Shown piece by piece: positions 56,773 through 64,000 of a stretch of DNA of 64,000 bases. The position numbers and the translations under genes were made by a program. The stretch covers positions 248,001 to 312,000 of the forward strand of contig NZ_FOMZ01000003.1 of the NCBI RefSeq assembly GCF_900112765.1, written 5' to 3'. This DNA is from Actinopolyspora alba. GTDB lineage: Bacteria > Actinomycetota > Actinomycetes > Mycobacteriales > Pseudonocardiaceae. Each line of letters opens with the position of its first letter. Position 1 is the stretch's first letter. The notes below the pieces were generated by a model. That model had not been told where the DNA came from. It made no database searches and saw nothing but the letters and a program-made list of their open reading frames with translations.

Positions 56773-58197
56773 ATGCACTTCGACGATAACGACGTGGTGA
56801 CTTCGGTCCATTTGGATGTCGATGCCGACACGATCACCGAAGCGCTGGACAGATCTTGTTCGATCGCCGAGATGTTGGAGTACTCGACGCTTCGTGTGGG
56901 ATCGAGAGGCTTCGAGGAGGACGGGCCGGGTTACAGCTCCGTCGTTACGTCGATGACGCCCCGTGATTCTCGGTCATCGATCGGCGATTCGTTCCTCGCC
57001 GCCGCTTATCCGGCTCTCGAGAAGTTCGGGTTCTCGGAAGACCGGTACAGGATCATCGGGGACGAGGGAGACGACGAGGACGAGGTCTTCGCCGATCTCG
57101 TGGCGCCGCCTCGGTTCTTTCCGAAAATGGGTGCCACCGTGTCCTCGATATCGGGGTTCACCGCGAAGCACGCACGTGGGGATTACCCGGAAGCGGATTA
57201 CCCGTTCCGGAGACGTGAGACCTATGATTCGGGGCGGGTGCATTCGGTGTTCGCGGATGCCGGAAGCCAGCCGGACGAGGTGGTGGTTCGTACGCAGCTG
57301 TGGCTCGCGGCCGCGGATCTGACCACGGCCGTGGGGTTGATACGACAGCCGCTGTACGAATGGGGCGGGCAGGCGGTCGAACTACTACCGGCCGGTGCTC
57401 GTGCGGAGGACGGTTATCATGCGGCACTGCTCCGCACCGTCGCGAGCGATGCGAGTACGAATCGGGAAGAGCGAATGCTGGCCGCGGGACGGGATACGGC
57501 CCGCTTCTTCGGCATTCCGGACGACAGTGCGATCGTCGAACAGTGGCCCCGCGAATCGATCGGAGTGGTGCGGAACCCACGAGATCGGGGGAATTCGACG
57601 GGTGCCAGGTGGTTCGAGGGGATCTACGTGCGGCTCGATGCCGATCCGCTCGGAATCGTCGACAACAGCACCTCGCGATCCGAGTCGGATGAGGCCCCCG
57701 AGGAGGACGACCTGCCGGAGGGCGACTTCACCGATGAGCAGCTGTCCGAATTCGTCGAAGTGTTCAGTGGCTTGCAGGATGTCCTGGGGCAGGTCTGGCT
57801 CGTTGTCAGCGCCGAGGTGCGTTGTTCCCGGGTCGCTGTCGCCGAGAACGCGCTTCGGAACCTGCTGGACGGTATCCGGCCACGTGTCTCGACCGAGAAG
57901 ACGTGGCTGATTCCCGAGGAGACATGTACGAGTGGCGCCGGTAAGTACCGAGCACAGGCGTCGATGCATACCTTCGAAAGGGATCACCATCGGGTGCTGG
58001 ACGGACTGATGAATGCGCTCGATGGCGGGATGTGGCGCAGCTCGACCCGACCCTGGGGTGCGGATACGAACGAGGAAACAGTGCTTCACTGGAGCCCGTT
58101 CGGAGCCACGGCCGAAGGGGAGATAACCGAGTTGACCGTGCGTGCGGTGTACGGACCACCGAAGTGGCTGTGGGAACAGTGCTTCGAGGGACTATGA
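56773..58197 (+). CDS. Unknown acidic protein at the edge of the accessory patch
   Basis: 474 residues, ATG start with a GGGGG-rich site. No signal peptide, no membrane helices. Many Asp/Glu runs (GDEGDDEDEVFADL, SESDEAPEEDDLPEGD). Repeated beta-like stretches such as VVVRTQLWLAAADLTTAVGLIRQPLYEW and VWLVVSAEVRCSRVAVAENALRNLLDG look like two related halves, and the C-terminus ends in VRAVYGPPKWLWEQCFEGL. Codon choice is less GC-biased at third positions than in the core genes. I recognise no family. The integrase remnant starts 4 bp after its stop. Confidence 0.75.
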   Translation: MHFDDNDVVTSVHLDVDADTITEALDRSCSIAEMLEYSTLRVGSRGFEEDGPGYSSVVTSMTPRDSRSSIGDSFLAAAYPALEKFGFSEDRYRIIGDEGDDEDEVFADLVAPPRFFPKMGATVSSISGFTAKHARGDYPEADYPFRRRETYDSGRVHSVFADAGSQPDEVVVRTQLWLAAADLTTAVGLIRQPLYEWGGQAVELLPAGARAEDGYHAALLRTVASDASTNREERMLAAGRDTARFFGIPDDSAIVEQWPRESIGVVRNPRDRGNSTGARWFEGIYVRLDADPLGIVDNSTSRSESDEAPEEDDLPEGDFTDEQLSEFVEVFSGLQDVLGQVWLVVSAEVRCSRVAVAENALRNLLDGIRPRVSTEKTWLIPEETCTSGAGKYRAQASMHTFERDHHRVLDGLMNALDGGMWRSSTRPWGADTNEETVLHWSPFGATAEGEITELTVRAVYGPPKWLWEQCFEGL

Positions 58198-58201
58198 ACT
58201 T

Positions 58202-58435
58202 CGGGATGCTGCACAACCGGCTGAGTTCGCATCCCCACTGGCCAAGCGGCCCTATGATCTTCGGGCGCGCCGTCGTGTCCAGCTGGCCGCCGGAGTGCCA
58301 CTCACCCAGGTGGCTGAATGAGCCGGACCCAGCGTCAGCGTGCTCCTCCGGATCTACGCCAAGGTACTGACCGGGTAGGAAGAAGCGGCACGAAACCGGA
58401 TTCAGAAGTTCTTGGAGGAACTGGGCGATACATAA
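58202..58435 (+). pseudogene. C-terminal remnant of a tyrosine integrase
   Basis: In one frame the sequence reads PAEFASPLAKRPYDLR, LAAGVPLTQVAE, stop, AGPSVSVLLRIYAKVLTG, stop, EEAARNRIQKFLEELGDT. This follows the end of actinomycete phage/ICE integrases (SPLARRPYDLRHA, AGVPPTQVAEWAGHSV.VLLRVYAKCLDGQ). The conserved Trp and a Gln codon are now stops, the catalytic His of WAGHSV is Pro, and about 10 residues after YDLR are deleted. The rest of the gene is gone. Confidence 0.8.
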
Positions 58436-58561
58436 GGCGAAAACTTGCCGTGTATGTGCCGTGAACATCCGCTCAGACCCGCACCGAGCCGGGAACAACC
58501 GCAGAATTCGTAATCGGCCACTCACGCACGAGCGGCCGAGTTCGGGGTCGTCAGGGAGCTG

Positions 58562-58801
58562 TCAGAACAGGCGCAGGATGGTGATGCGCAGGGTCTCGTC
58601 GTGTAGTGCGAACACGATCAGTATGGCGCCGTTGTCAGCGGTAGTGCTCCATCGGTCCGTCTTCTTGTCGTATCTGCTGTCGTCCCGAGGGGTTTCCGCG
58701 ATCTGCTCCATACGCTTGTCGACGGCTCTGCGCTGCTTGGTTGGCAGAGCTCGATATGCTTCTCGGGGAACATCGCTCCATTGGATGAAGTGACGAGCCA
58801 T
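58562..58801 (-). CDS. RelE/ParE-family toxin
   Basis: 79 residues. Small RelE-fold protein: IQWSDVPREAYRALPTKQRRAVDKRMEQIAETP, then DRWSTTADNGAILIVFALHDETLRITILRLF, the beta-sheet end typical of ParE/RelE. Start ATG overlaps the upstream antitoxin stop by one base (TGATG). A toxin role is inferred from fold and pairing. Confidence 0.75.
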   Translation of the reverse strand: MARHFIQWSDVPREAYRALPTKQRRAVDKRMEQIAETPRDDSRYDKKTDRWSTTADNGAILIVFALHDETLRITILRLF

Positions 58802-59199
58802 CAGTTCTCCTCCGGAGTCGTGTTTGCCTCGACCTTTTCCCGTTTGCCGTCGGGGGTCTCCCGCCACAGCTTGCCGTTGTCGTCGGTGCGCCACAGGTTG
58901 CCGTGTGCGTCCTCGCGCCATTCGAGACCGGTTTCGTCGACTCGGATCAGTCCGGAGAAGTCACCGCGGTCGACGCGGGCTTTGATCGCTTCTTCTTCCT
59001 CGGTGGGTGGGTATTCGGCGAGGATGGCCGTGCCCCACCAGTCGTCTAGCACGGTGTCGATGTGGCCGGTGTTGTAGTCCTCGGCGACTTTTCGCAGCGC
59101 TTCCTGGAAGTCGCGGTCAAACTCGGCACGTCGCTGCGGGTCGGTGCGGTCCAGGGCCTCGCGGATGCACCGGGCTTCACGTGGGAAGGGGGGAGCCAA
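58801..59199 (-). CDS. DUF6247-type antitoxin partner
   Basis: 132 residues, TTG start with AAAGGAG 9 nt upstream. The first 65 residues (REARCIREALDRTDPQRRAEFDRDFQEALRKVAEDYNTGHIDTVLDDWWGTAIL) have the DUF6247 pattern found beside RelE-like toxins. The C-terminal half is rich in WREDAHGNLWRTDDNGKLWRE repeats, three GNLW/GKLW-type units of unknown role that could be the toxin-binding part. Upstream gene of the pair, as expected for an antitoxin. Confidence 0.65.
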   Translation of the reverse strand: MAPPFPREARCIREALDRTDPQRRAEFDRDFQEALRKVAEDYNTGHIDTVLDDWWGTAILAEYPPTEEEEAIKARVDRGDFSGLIRVDETGLEWREDAHGNLWRTDDNGKLWRETPDGKREKVEANTTPEEN

Positions 59200-59257
59200 G
59201 CCTTTCTCCTTTCATGGGGTTTCAATGAGGGCAGGGGACGAGCAGAAGTTGTCGAGT

Positions 59258-59482
59258 TCAGGTGGTCTGTTCGGCCAGCGGGATCCTGGTGCATTCCTGG
59301 CAGGTGGGCGACTGCACCCAGTCGAGTTCACTGGGTTGGGGCATGGGGCACGGGACGTCGCACACCGACGTCTCGGTGGTGCGCCCGTCCCACTGTTCGA
59401 CCCGGAAAGCGTGGCGGTTCCAGCGATAACCGGTTCTGTCCGGAACCGGCAGCCAGTAGTGATGCGTTTGTGTCGTCGTCAC
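59258..59482 (-). CDS. Small Cys-containing hypothetical protein
   Basis: 74 residues, GTG start with GGAG 8 nt upstream. MTTTQTHHYWLPVPDRTGYRW at the start and CDVPCPMPQP...CQECTRIPL at the end, with four Cys that could bind zinc. Similar short proteins occur near XRE regulators in related bacteria as far as I recall; no function known. Confidence 0.55.
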   Translation of the reverse strand: MTTTQTHHYWLPVPDRTGYRWNRHAFRVEQWDGRTTETSVCDVPCPMPQPSELDWVQSPTCQECTRIPLAEQTT

Positions 59483-59885
59483 AAGATCGCTCCGTGGGCT
59501 TCCATCCGGGGGCGGGCGTGGGCAAGTGCAGATAGGCGTCGAAGCACTAGGGGCAGAACTGCTGGGTGTGGCGCATCCGGGTGCCGGAGTTCGGGGGAGC
59601 TGTGCGGGAGCCGTGACCGCCGAGCGTGTCTACCGGCCCGCACTCTTCCGGAGGCTGCGTCAACGTCGTGTGTTGAAGCCATTCCCCTCGGATGTGAACC
59701 GGTAGACCGTGTGCCTGTCCTCCGGCGGGTCCATGTCGAGCATGTCGTGCTCCATCTCCTCCAACACCGACCGGGTCAGTCCCGGCCGATGTGCGCCGTT
59801 GCCGCTTTCATCACTCCCAGCATCGGCACGGTGAGGGGGTATCCCAATTCCAACTCGGGGTTCTCATGGTGAGAAGATCACGTTC
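59483..59885. other. Intergenic region with one doubtful small frame
   Basis: No firm gene in 400 bp. On the minus strand an open frame ending at 59660 reads MEHDMLDMDPPEDRHTVYR and on for 31 residues (ATG 59755, GGAGGAG directly before it). Spacing is poor and no family is recognised. Confidence 0.3.
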
Positions 59886-60710
59886 GTGTGGAACTCGCTC
59901 AACGTTCCTGAACCGGTGTGGAAACGCGACGACCTGCGGAAAGCGTGCCGCGATCGTGACGTTGGAGAGCTCTTCCGCGTGTTGCAACGTTCGGCTGGAG
60001 CTACGCAGTCTCAGCTTTCCAGTGCCACTGACATCCTTCAAGGACGTATCAGTGAGATCGTGAATGGCTCACGTCGAATTACCGCCTTCGACGTCTACGA
60101 ACGCATCGCCGATGGTCTGAATATGCCTGACGAGGTGCGAGTTCTGTTCGGGTTGGCACCAGTACGTCCTTTGGGAGTGGATCACCTGGGAACAGCTGGC
60201 CAAGCGGAACTGCTGGCGACGTTTCCATCACAGTCGAATGCCGTCTCGGATATTCAGCGGGCAGCTGCCACCGCGAGCATGATAGAGATCGTGGCGGTGC
60301 GCGGGCTGGGCATTGTCGCGATGAATGACTCCCTGCTTCGGTCAGTCGTCAGTCGTGGTTGCCCGACAGTGAGTGCTGTGTTGCTTGACCCGAATGGCGA
60401 AGCAGCGCAGCGTCGTGCCAGAGAGGTCGGCGAGAGCTGGGGAGTGTTCAAATCAGGTATAGAGTTCAGCGTCGCGCGTCTCGAAGAGCTGAGCACGCAC
60501 ACTGATGTGCGAGTGTATTTCTACGACATGCTCCCGACTTGGCGAGTGCTGACTCTGGACGATGTTCAGTTCGTGTCCGCCTTCGGTGAGAACCACGAGG
60601 GACACACTTCACGCATGTACAAGATTGCGGAAAGTTCGCACGGCGCGTTACACCGAGGTTTTCGCAGGTTCACCCATGAACTGCGCAACCAGGCCGTTCG
60701 GATCGTGTAG
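59886..60710 (+). CDS. XRE regulator with PLD-like (DUF5919-type) sensor domain
   Basis: 274 residues, GTG start. N-terminal helix-turn-helix (ELFRVLQRSAGATQSQLSSATDILQGRISEIVNGSRRITAFDVYERIADGL, about 28-80). The C-terminal 170 residues (IEIVAVRGLGIVAMNDSLLRSVVSRGCPTVSAVLLDPNGEAAQRRA, VRVYFYDMLPTWRVLTLDDVQFVSAFGENHEGH) resemble the phospholipase-D-like sensor domains attached to actinobacterial XRE proteins. The HKD motif of active PLD enzymes is absent. It is 9 bp from the CYTH gene, so the two are an operon. Confidence 0.8.
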   Translation: MWNSLNVPEPVWKRDDLRKACRDRDVGELFRVLQRSAGATQSQLSSATDILQGRISEIVNGSRRITAFDVYERIADGLNMPDEVRVLFGLAPVRPLGVDHLGTAGQAELLATFPSQSNAVSDIQRAAATASMIEIVAVRGLGIVAMNDSLLRSVVSRGCPTVSAVLLDPNGEAAQRRAREVGESWGVFKSGIEFSVARLEELSTHTDVRVYFYDMLPTWRVLTLDDVQFVSAFGENHEGHTSRMYKIAESSHGALHRGFRRFTHELRNQAVRIV

Positions 60711-60719
60711 GGAGTCACC

Positions 60720-61295
60720 GTGGCAGTAGAGGCCGAACTGAAAGCACATGTCCGTCATCCGGATGCGGTACACGAGCGACTGGCCTCGCGCGCTGAGGAA
60801 CAGGTGCAGATCTACCGGGATCGGTACTTCGACCAGCCGACCGGAGAACTAACCGCCCAAGACTACGAGGTGCGGCTGCGGACCGTGGAGGATGAATGCT
60901 CCGCGAAAACCGTGTTGACCTTCAAGGAACCCGCCGTGCACACCAGCGGCTCCAAACCCGAGTACGAGACCGAGGTTGCCGATGGGGCTTCTGTAGCAGC
61001 GCTGTTGAACGGTCTCGGACTTATCGAACGAATCGCGTTCAGCAAGCACTGCCGCAACTACCGGTTCATCGAAAGCGGCTACGAGCTGCTCGCGACTCTG
61101 GTGCACGTTCCCGAACTGGAGGGAACCTTCCTCGAAGTCGAAACCCAGGTCGGGCGGACCGAGGATGTCCCAGCCGGCTTGGCGGTGGTACGCGCGGTCC
61201 TGAACTCGTTGTGCGTCGTCGAGGACGATCTCACCACCGAGCAGTACACCGATGCGGTGGCAGCACGACGGGCCCGGACAGCCAACGTCGAGTGA
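60720..61295 (+). CDS. CYTH-domain protein (class IV adenylate cyclase / triphosphatase family)
   Basis: 191 residues, GTG start. The defining ExExK is VEAELKAH (residues 3-8 region), and the other tunnel residues are kept: YEVRLRT, TFKEP, EYETEV, KHCRNYRF and FLEVETQV. Members act on triphosphates (thiamine triphosphate, polyphosphate, or ATP to cAMP). Which one applies here cannot be read from sequence. Coupled to the XRE/PLD-like regulator. Confidence 0.85.
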   Translation: MAVEAELKAHVRHPDAVHERLASRAEEQVQIYRDRYFDQPTGELTAQDYEVRLRTVEDECSAKTVLTFKEPAVHTSGSKPEYETEVADGASVAALLNGLGLIERIAFSKHCRNYRFIESGYELLATLVHVPELEGTFLEVETQVGRTEDVPAGLAVVRAVLNSLCVVEDDLTTEQYTDAVAARRARTANVE

Positions 61296-61395
61296 TCTAC
61301 ATCAAGCCCCGGCCTGCCACGGTCGGGGACTTGACGTATGTGTATGAGGACGTGGACTCGTCCCTCCTCGTGCCCGGGGAAGAACACTCACAGGG

Positions 61396-61635
61396 TCATT
61401 TCTTCCCCGGCGGAGCGGGGTTGCCGTATTCCAGCCATTTCGCGGTGGTGCGGACGGTGTAGCCGCAGTACGGGCAGCGCAGTCGCATCATTCGGGTGCC
61501 CTGCTTGTTCGGGCTCCAATGCGGCTTACCGAGGGAGGGTTTGCCGTCGGGGCCGACGGGGTTCTTGCTGTGGGCCTTGGCGGTGTCGAGTTCGCCGTGC
61601 GAGTACTCGCCCAAAGTCACGGCCAGAGTCATCAT
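61396..61635 (-). pseudogene. Fragment of a SprT-like / zinc-ribbon protein
   Basis: The 79-codon frame matches the end of an actinomycete mobile-element protein with HSKNPVGPDGKPSLGKPHWSPNKQGTRMMRLRCPYCGYTVRTTAKWLE. The usual final CPCG half of the zinc ribbon is replaced by NPAPPGKK, and the N-terminal protease-like part is missing. Both ends therefore look broken. Confidence 0.5.
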
Positions 61636-61773
61636 CTCCGTGGCTGCTGTGGCGTGGTCCTGGGGTTCGGGGGCGAGTTACTCCTCAGCGGGACCCGAGG
61701 CGGGCCGCGGCTGCTCCTGCGGCAGTGGACCCCGGAAGTGCGGGTTTCGCACCGGGTACTGCAACTGCTGGTT

Positions 61774-62112
61774 CTACCCCATGCCGAGTCCTGCCGTGAT
61801 GCGCAGCTGCTTGGCGGTGCAGTCCACCGCGACGAAATGCGTGGAGGTGACGCGATCACCGAGCAGGAACGTGGTTGGCAGCGTGAGCGCGTCGACGTCC
61901 ATGTGAAGCTCCGCGCTGCCCACGTGGATGCGGGACTCGGACACGCCGAGGGCCGAGCGTTCCTCGCCGCTGTTGTTGGTCACGTCCATGTAGAAGGCCA
62001 CGAACCGCTGACCTACGGGCGAAGGCGTGGCGTTACCCAGCGAGTTGGTAGAAGCTTCAGAGCGCACGTTGTGGACCTTGAACGTGACCCCGTCGACCGT
62101 GCCGCGTTTCAT
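61774..62112 (-). CDS. DUF4352-type extracellular domain, possibly truncated
   Basis: 112 residues. VDGVTFKVHNVRSEASTNSLGNATPSPVGQRFVAFYMDVTNNSGEE is the DUF4352 (Ig-like, secreted lipoprotein) pattern, followed by a short C-terminal strand region. The signal peptide and lipobox normally preceding it are missing, so it is either a cytoplasmic oddity or a 5'-truncated gene. Lies in the remnant-rich patch next to the tRNA. Confidence 0.5.
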   Translation of the reverse strand: MKRGTVDGVTFKVHNVRSEASTNSLGNATPSPVGQRFVAFYMDVTNNSGEERSALGVSESRIHVGSAELHMDVDALTLPTTFLLGDRVTSTHFVAVDCTAKQLRITAGLGMG

Positions 62113-62188
62113 GGCGACCCCGAGCGGGGCGAGCAGCAGTGAGGTGCGCCACTGTACGACTCGTCAGGCACTGAGTGTAAGAGTTTGA

Positions 62189-62230
62189 CAGATGTCGGTC
62201 ATGGAGAAGGCCAGCTTGGACCGACATCTG
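62189..62230. repeat. 12-bp perfect inverted repeat with 18-nt loop
   Basis: CAGATGTCGGTC (62189-62200) and GACCGACATCTG (62219-62230). It lies between the DUF4352 frame and the tRNA 3' end, 87 bp from the latter. Recombinase site, terminator or remnant of an element end are all possible. Confidence 0.65.
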
Positions 62231-62316
62231 GATCTTTGAAGTGCTGAAAGAGGGCGGAAAAAGGGAGTTGGATCTCCTGTGGGGTCTTCCATAGCCCTGT
62301 GAACTGCGATGAAGGG

Positions 62317-62390
62317 TGCCCCCGGTCCGACTCGAACGGACACTACACGGATTTTGAGTCCGCCGCCTCTGCCTATTGGGCTACGGGGGC
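62317..62390 (-). tRNA. tRNA with CAA anticodon (Leu), short variable arm
   Basis: 74 nt fold as a complete cloverleaf. Acceptor GCCCCCG/CGGGGGC, anticodon stem GCGGA/TCCGT with loop CTCAAAA (anticodon CAA, reading UUG), T arm GTCCG-TTCGAGT-CGGAC, discriminator A. The D stem has three pairs plus a C-A mismatch. The variable region is only 5 nt (GTAGT), while bacterial tRNA-Leu normally has a long arm. CCA is not encoded (CCC follows). The 3' end faces the accessory patch. Confidence 0.85.
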
Positions 62391-62668
62391 CGCTACTACT
62401 CACAGCATACGGTAGGGGTGATCATTGCTCGACAGCGGGGTGGGCGGCCCTCTTCATGCTCCCAGCTCGGGGCGCCGCCACCCGGTGAGGCCCGGCCGGG
62501 CCCGCCGCTCCGCCCGGCGGGATCCTCCTTCGGCTCGCCCGCCTGGCGTGCCCGACGCGAGGTCCCGCTTCCGCGCCCCTGCCGCTGTGGTGGGGGTGCG
62601 CAGGACGATAAGCTGCAGGCTCCGATGCGACCGCATCGGCAGACCCGAGACTCATCCAGGAGGATCCG

Positions 62669-63298
62669 GTGACCACGCCGGCTGCCGAGGAGCCGAACGC
62701 GGCGAGTGCGACGAACGCTACTCAGCACCGTGTGCTCGTGGCCGAGGACGAGGCGCTGATCAGGCTCGATCTGGTGGAGATGCTTCGCGAGGAGGGATAT
62801 CAGGTCGTCGGTGAGGCCGGTGACGGCGAGGAGGCGGTGCGGCTCGCCGAGGAACTGCGTCCCGATCTGGTGATCCTGGATGTCAAGATGCCGAAGATGG
62901 ACGGCATCGAGGCCGCTTCCTCCATCGCGGGTGAGCGCATCGCCCCCGTGGTGATCCTCACCGCCTTCAGCCAGCGCGACCTCGTGGAGCGGGCCAAGGA
63001 CGCCGGAGCCATGGCCTACCTGGTCAAACCCTTCGCCAAGCGGGACCTGGTTCCCGCCATCGAGCTGGCGGTCTCCAGGTTCACCGAGGTGCAGGCGCTG
63101 GAGGCCGAGGCCGCCAGTCTCTCCGAACGTCTGGAATCGCGGAAGACGATCGAGCGCGCCAAGGGCCTGCTGATGAGCAACCACGACATGTCCGAGCCCG
63201 AGTCGTTCCGCTGGTTGCAGCGAACCGCCATGGACCGGCGCACCACCATGAAGGCGGTCGCCCAGGCCGTGCTCGACAGCATGGACACGAAGGAATGA
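62669..63298 (+). CDS. pdtaR: ANTAR-domain response regulator PdtaR
   Basis: 209 residues, GTG start with AGGAGG upstream. Receiver domain: VLVAEDEALIRLDLVEML, phosphoacceptor in DLVILDVKMPKMDG, VILTAFSQRDLV, YLVKPFAK. It ends in an ANTAR RNA-binding domain (LESRKTIERAKGLLM, EPESFRWLQRTAMDRRTTMKAVAQAVL). Homologue of Rv1626, which acts on antiterminator hairpins downstream of the PdtaS kinase. The kinase is not in the window, as usual. Confidence 0.94.
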   Translation: MTTPAAEEPNAASATNATQHRVLVAEDEALIRLDLVEMLREEGYQVVGEAGDGEEAVRLAEELRPDLVILDVKMPKMDGIEAASSIAGERIAPVVILTAFSQRDLVERAKDAGAMAYLVKPFAKRDLVPAIELAVSRFTEVQALEAEAASLSERLESRKTIERAKGLLMSNHDMSEPESFRWLQRTAMDRRTTMKAVAQAVLDSMDTKE

Positions 63299-63429
63299 AC
63301 ACTGGTGGGTGCCGCTCCCGCTCGAACCACCGGATCCGTCGCGGGGCCGCCTGACGCTTTCCGCGCGAGGCGTCTCGACCGCGGAGCACAGGCCCCGGCT
63401 CGGGGCGCTGTGTCCGTTCCGACTCCGCT

Positions 63430-63879
63430 TCAGTTCGCGGGCGGTTTGTCGCGCAGAACGCAGGTCAACCGTGCCGAGCAGGTGCGTTTGCCGCGCTCGT
63501 CGGTGATGACGATCTCGAACGTGGCCGTGGCGCCACCCCGGTGCAACGGCGTCGCCACCCCGGTCACCGTTCCCTCGGTCGCTGCCCGGTGGTGCGTGCA
63601 AGACAGCTCCAGGCCCACCGCGATCCGATCCGCTCCCGCGTGCAGTGCCGCCGCGATGGAGCCGAGCTGCTCGGCCAGTACCGCGTTGGCGCCGCCGTGC
63701 AGCAGGCCGTAGGGCTGCCGATTTCCCGCCACCGGCATGGTTCCGACCACACGATCAGGGTCATACTCGGTCACCGTTATGCCCATCCGGCTTCCCAGCT
63801 GTTCCTCGGGCGGAACCGTCGCCGTCGCCTCCAGCGCTTCCCCGCCGTTCAGCGACGTGGTATCGGTGTTCTCGGTCAC
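63430..63879 (-). CDS. PaaI-family hotdog thioesterase
   Basis: 149 residues. Hotdog fold with QPYGLLHGGANAVLAEQLGSIAAALHA (HGG motif) and VGLELSCTHHRAATEGTVTGVATPLHRGGATATFEI. Common next to pdtaR and polA in actinobacteria, divergent from polA. Likely an acyl-CoA thioesterase of unknown substrate. Confidence 0.88.
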   Translation of the reverse strand: MTENTDTTSLNGGEALEATATVPPEEQLGSRMGITVTEYDPDRVVGTMPVAGNRQPYGLLHGGANAVLAEQLGSIAAALHAGADRIAVGLELSCTHHRAATEGTVTGVATPLHRGGATATFEIVITDERGKRTCSARLTCVLRDKPPAN

Positions 63880-63939
63880 TGTTCAAACTCCTGACCTGCG
63901 CGCGACCTCTGTCGGGGGGTAAGCCTAGACTCGCATGCC

Positions 63940-64000
63940 GTGATGGCATCCGAGCACCGACGCCTGCTGCTGATCGACGGCCATTCCATGGCCTACCGAG
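63940..64000 (+). CDS. polA: Start of DNA polymerase I (partial)
   Basis: Only the first 20 codons lie in the window: HRRLLLIDGHSMAYR, the PolA 5'-nuclease N-terminus (LLLIDGxSxxYR). GTG at 63940 and ATG at 63943 are in the same frame. TAGACT (63926-63931) ends 8-11 nt before them and no Shine-Dalgarno is present, so the transcript is probably leaderless. Confidence 0.9.
   Translation, partial: MMASEHRRLLLIDGHSMAYR

Overview
The window is dense, GC-rich DNA with frequent GTG starts, PdtaR next to polA, soxBDAG, CmtR/NmtR-type sensors, and an ohr/OsmC gene. This points to a filamentous or nocardioform actinobacterium (Pseudonocardiales/Actinopolysporales are plausible); I cannot name a species. 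Most of it is ordinary chromosome in well-packed operons. An accessory patch of about 4-6 kb lies near the right end.

Layout. 0-10.8 kb: end of an EAL-type protein, a GT39-like membrane glycosyltransferase, the methylmalonyl-CoA mutase operon mutA-mutB-meaB (minus strand), a GT1 glycosyltransferase, and a secreted AA10 lytic polysaccharide monooxygenase with a promoter and a perfect CebR-type operator. Behind it is a decayed SGNH hydrolase. 10.8-14.9 kb: fructose PTS operon fruR-fruK-EIIA-EIIBC with ptsH downstream. 15.1-20.1 kb: CmtR metal sensor with a Cys-rich cation transporter, a DUF3516 helicase, Ohr and an NmtR-type sensor.

20.2-33.9 kb is a one-carbon block. A minus-strand operon encodes dimethylglycine oxidase, a DmdA/GcvT-like demethylase, MetF and formate-THF ligase. 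A divergent GntR regulator and soxBDAG (sarcosine oxidase) follow, then an IclR regulator. Together they could strip methyl groups from a methylated osmolyte down to glycine and pass the carbon through tetrahydrofolate. The demethylase-MetF pair suggests an unassigned step that yields 5-methyl-THF.

34-40 kb: universal stress protein, an unknown Gln-rich membrane protein, a MetE-C-like methyltransferase with a divergent IclR regulator and a perfect operator, a hotdog thioesterase and a gamma-carbonic anhydrase. 40-53 kb: a xylose/xyloglucan-type sugar region with xylB, xylA, a secreted GH3, a ROK repressor, GH31 and a CUT1 ABC transporter, plus a LacI-family regulator reduced to its DNA-binding end while its operators persist. 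53-56.5 kb: LtrA-like membrane protein, FAD monooxygenase and TetR.

56.8-62.3 kb is the accessory patch: an unknown acidic protein, the tail of a tyrosine integrase with two stop codons, a RelE/DUF6247 toxin-antitoxin pair, an XRE regulator paired with a CYTH phosphohydrolase/cyclase, and gene fragments. It ends at a tRNA with a CAA anticodon and, unusually for Leu, a short variable arm. The core chromosome resumes with pdtaR, a thioesterase and the start of polA.
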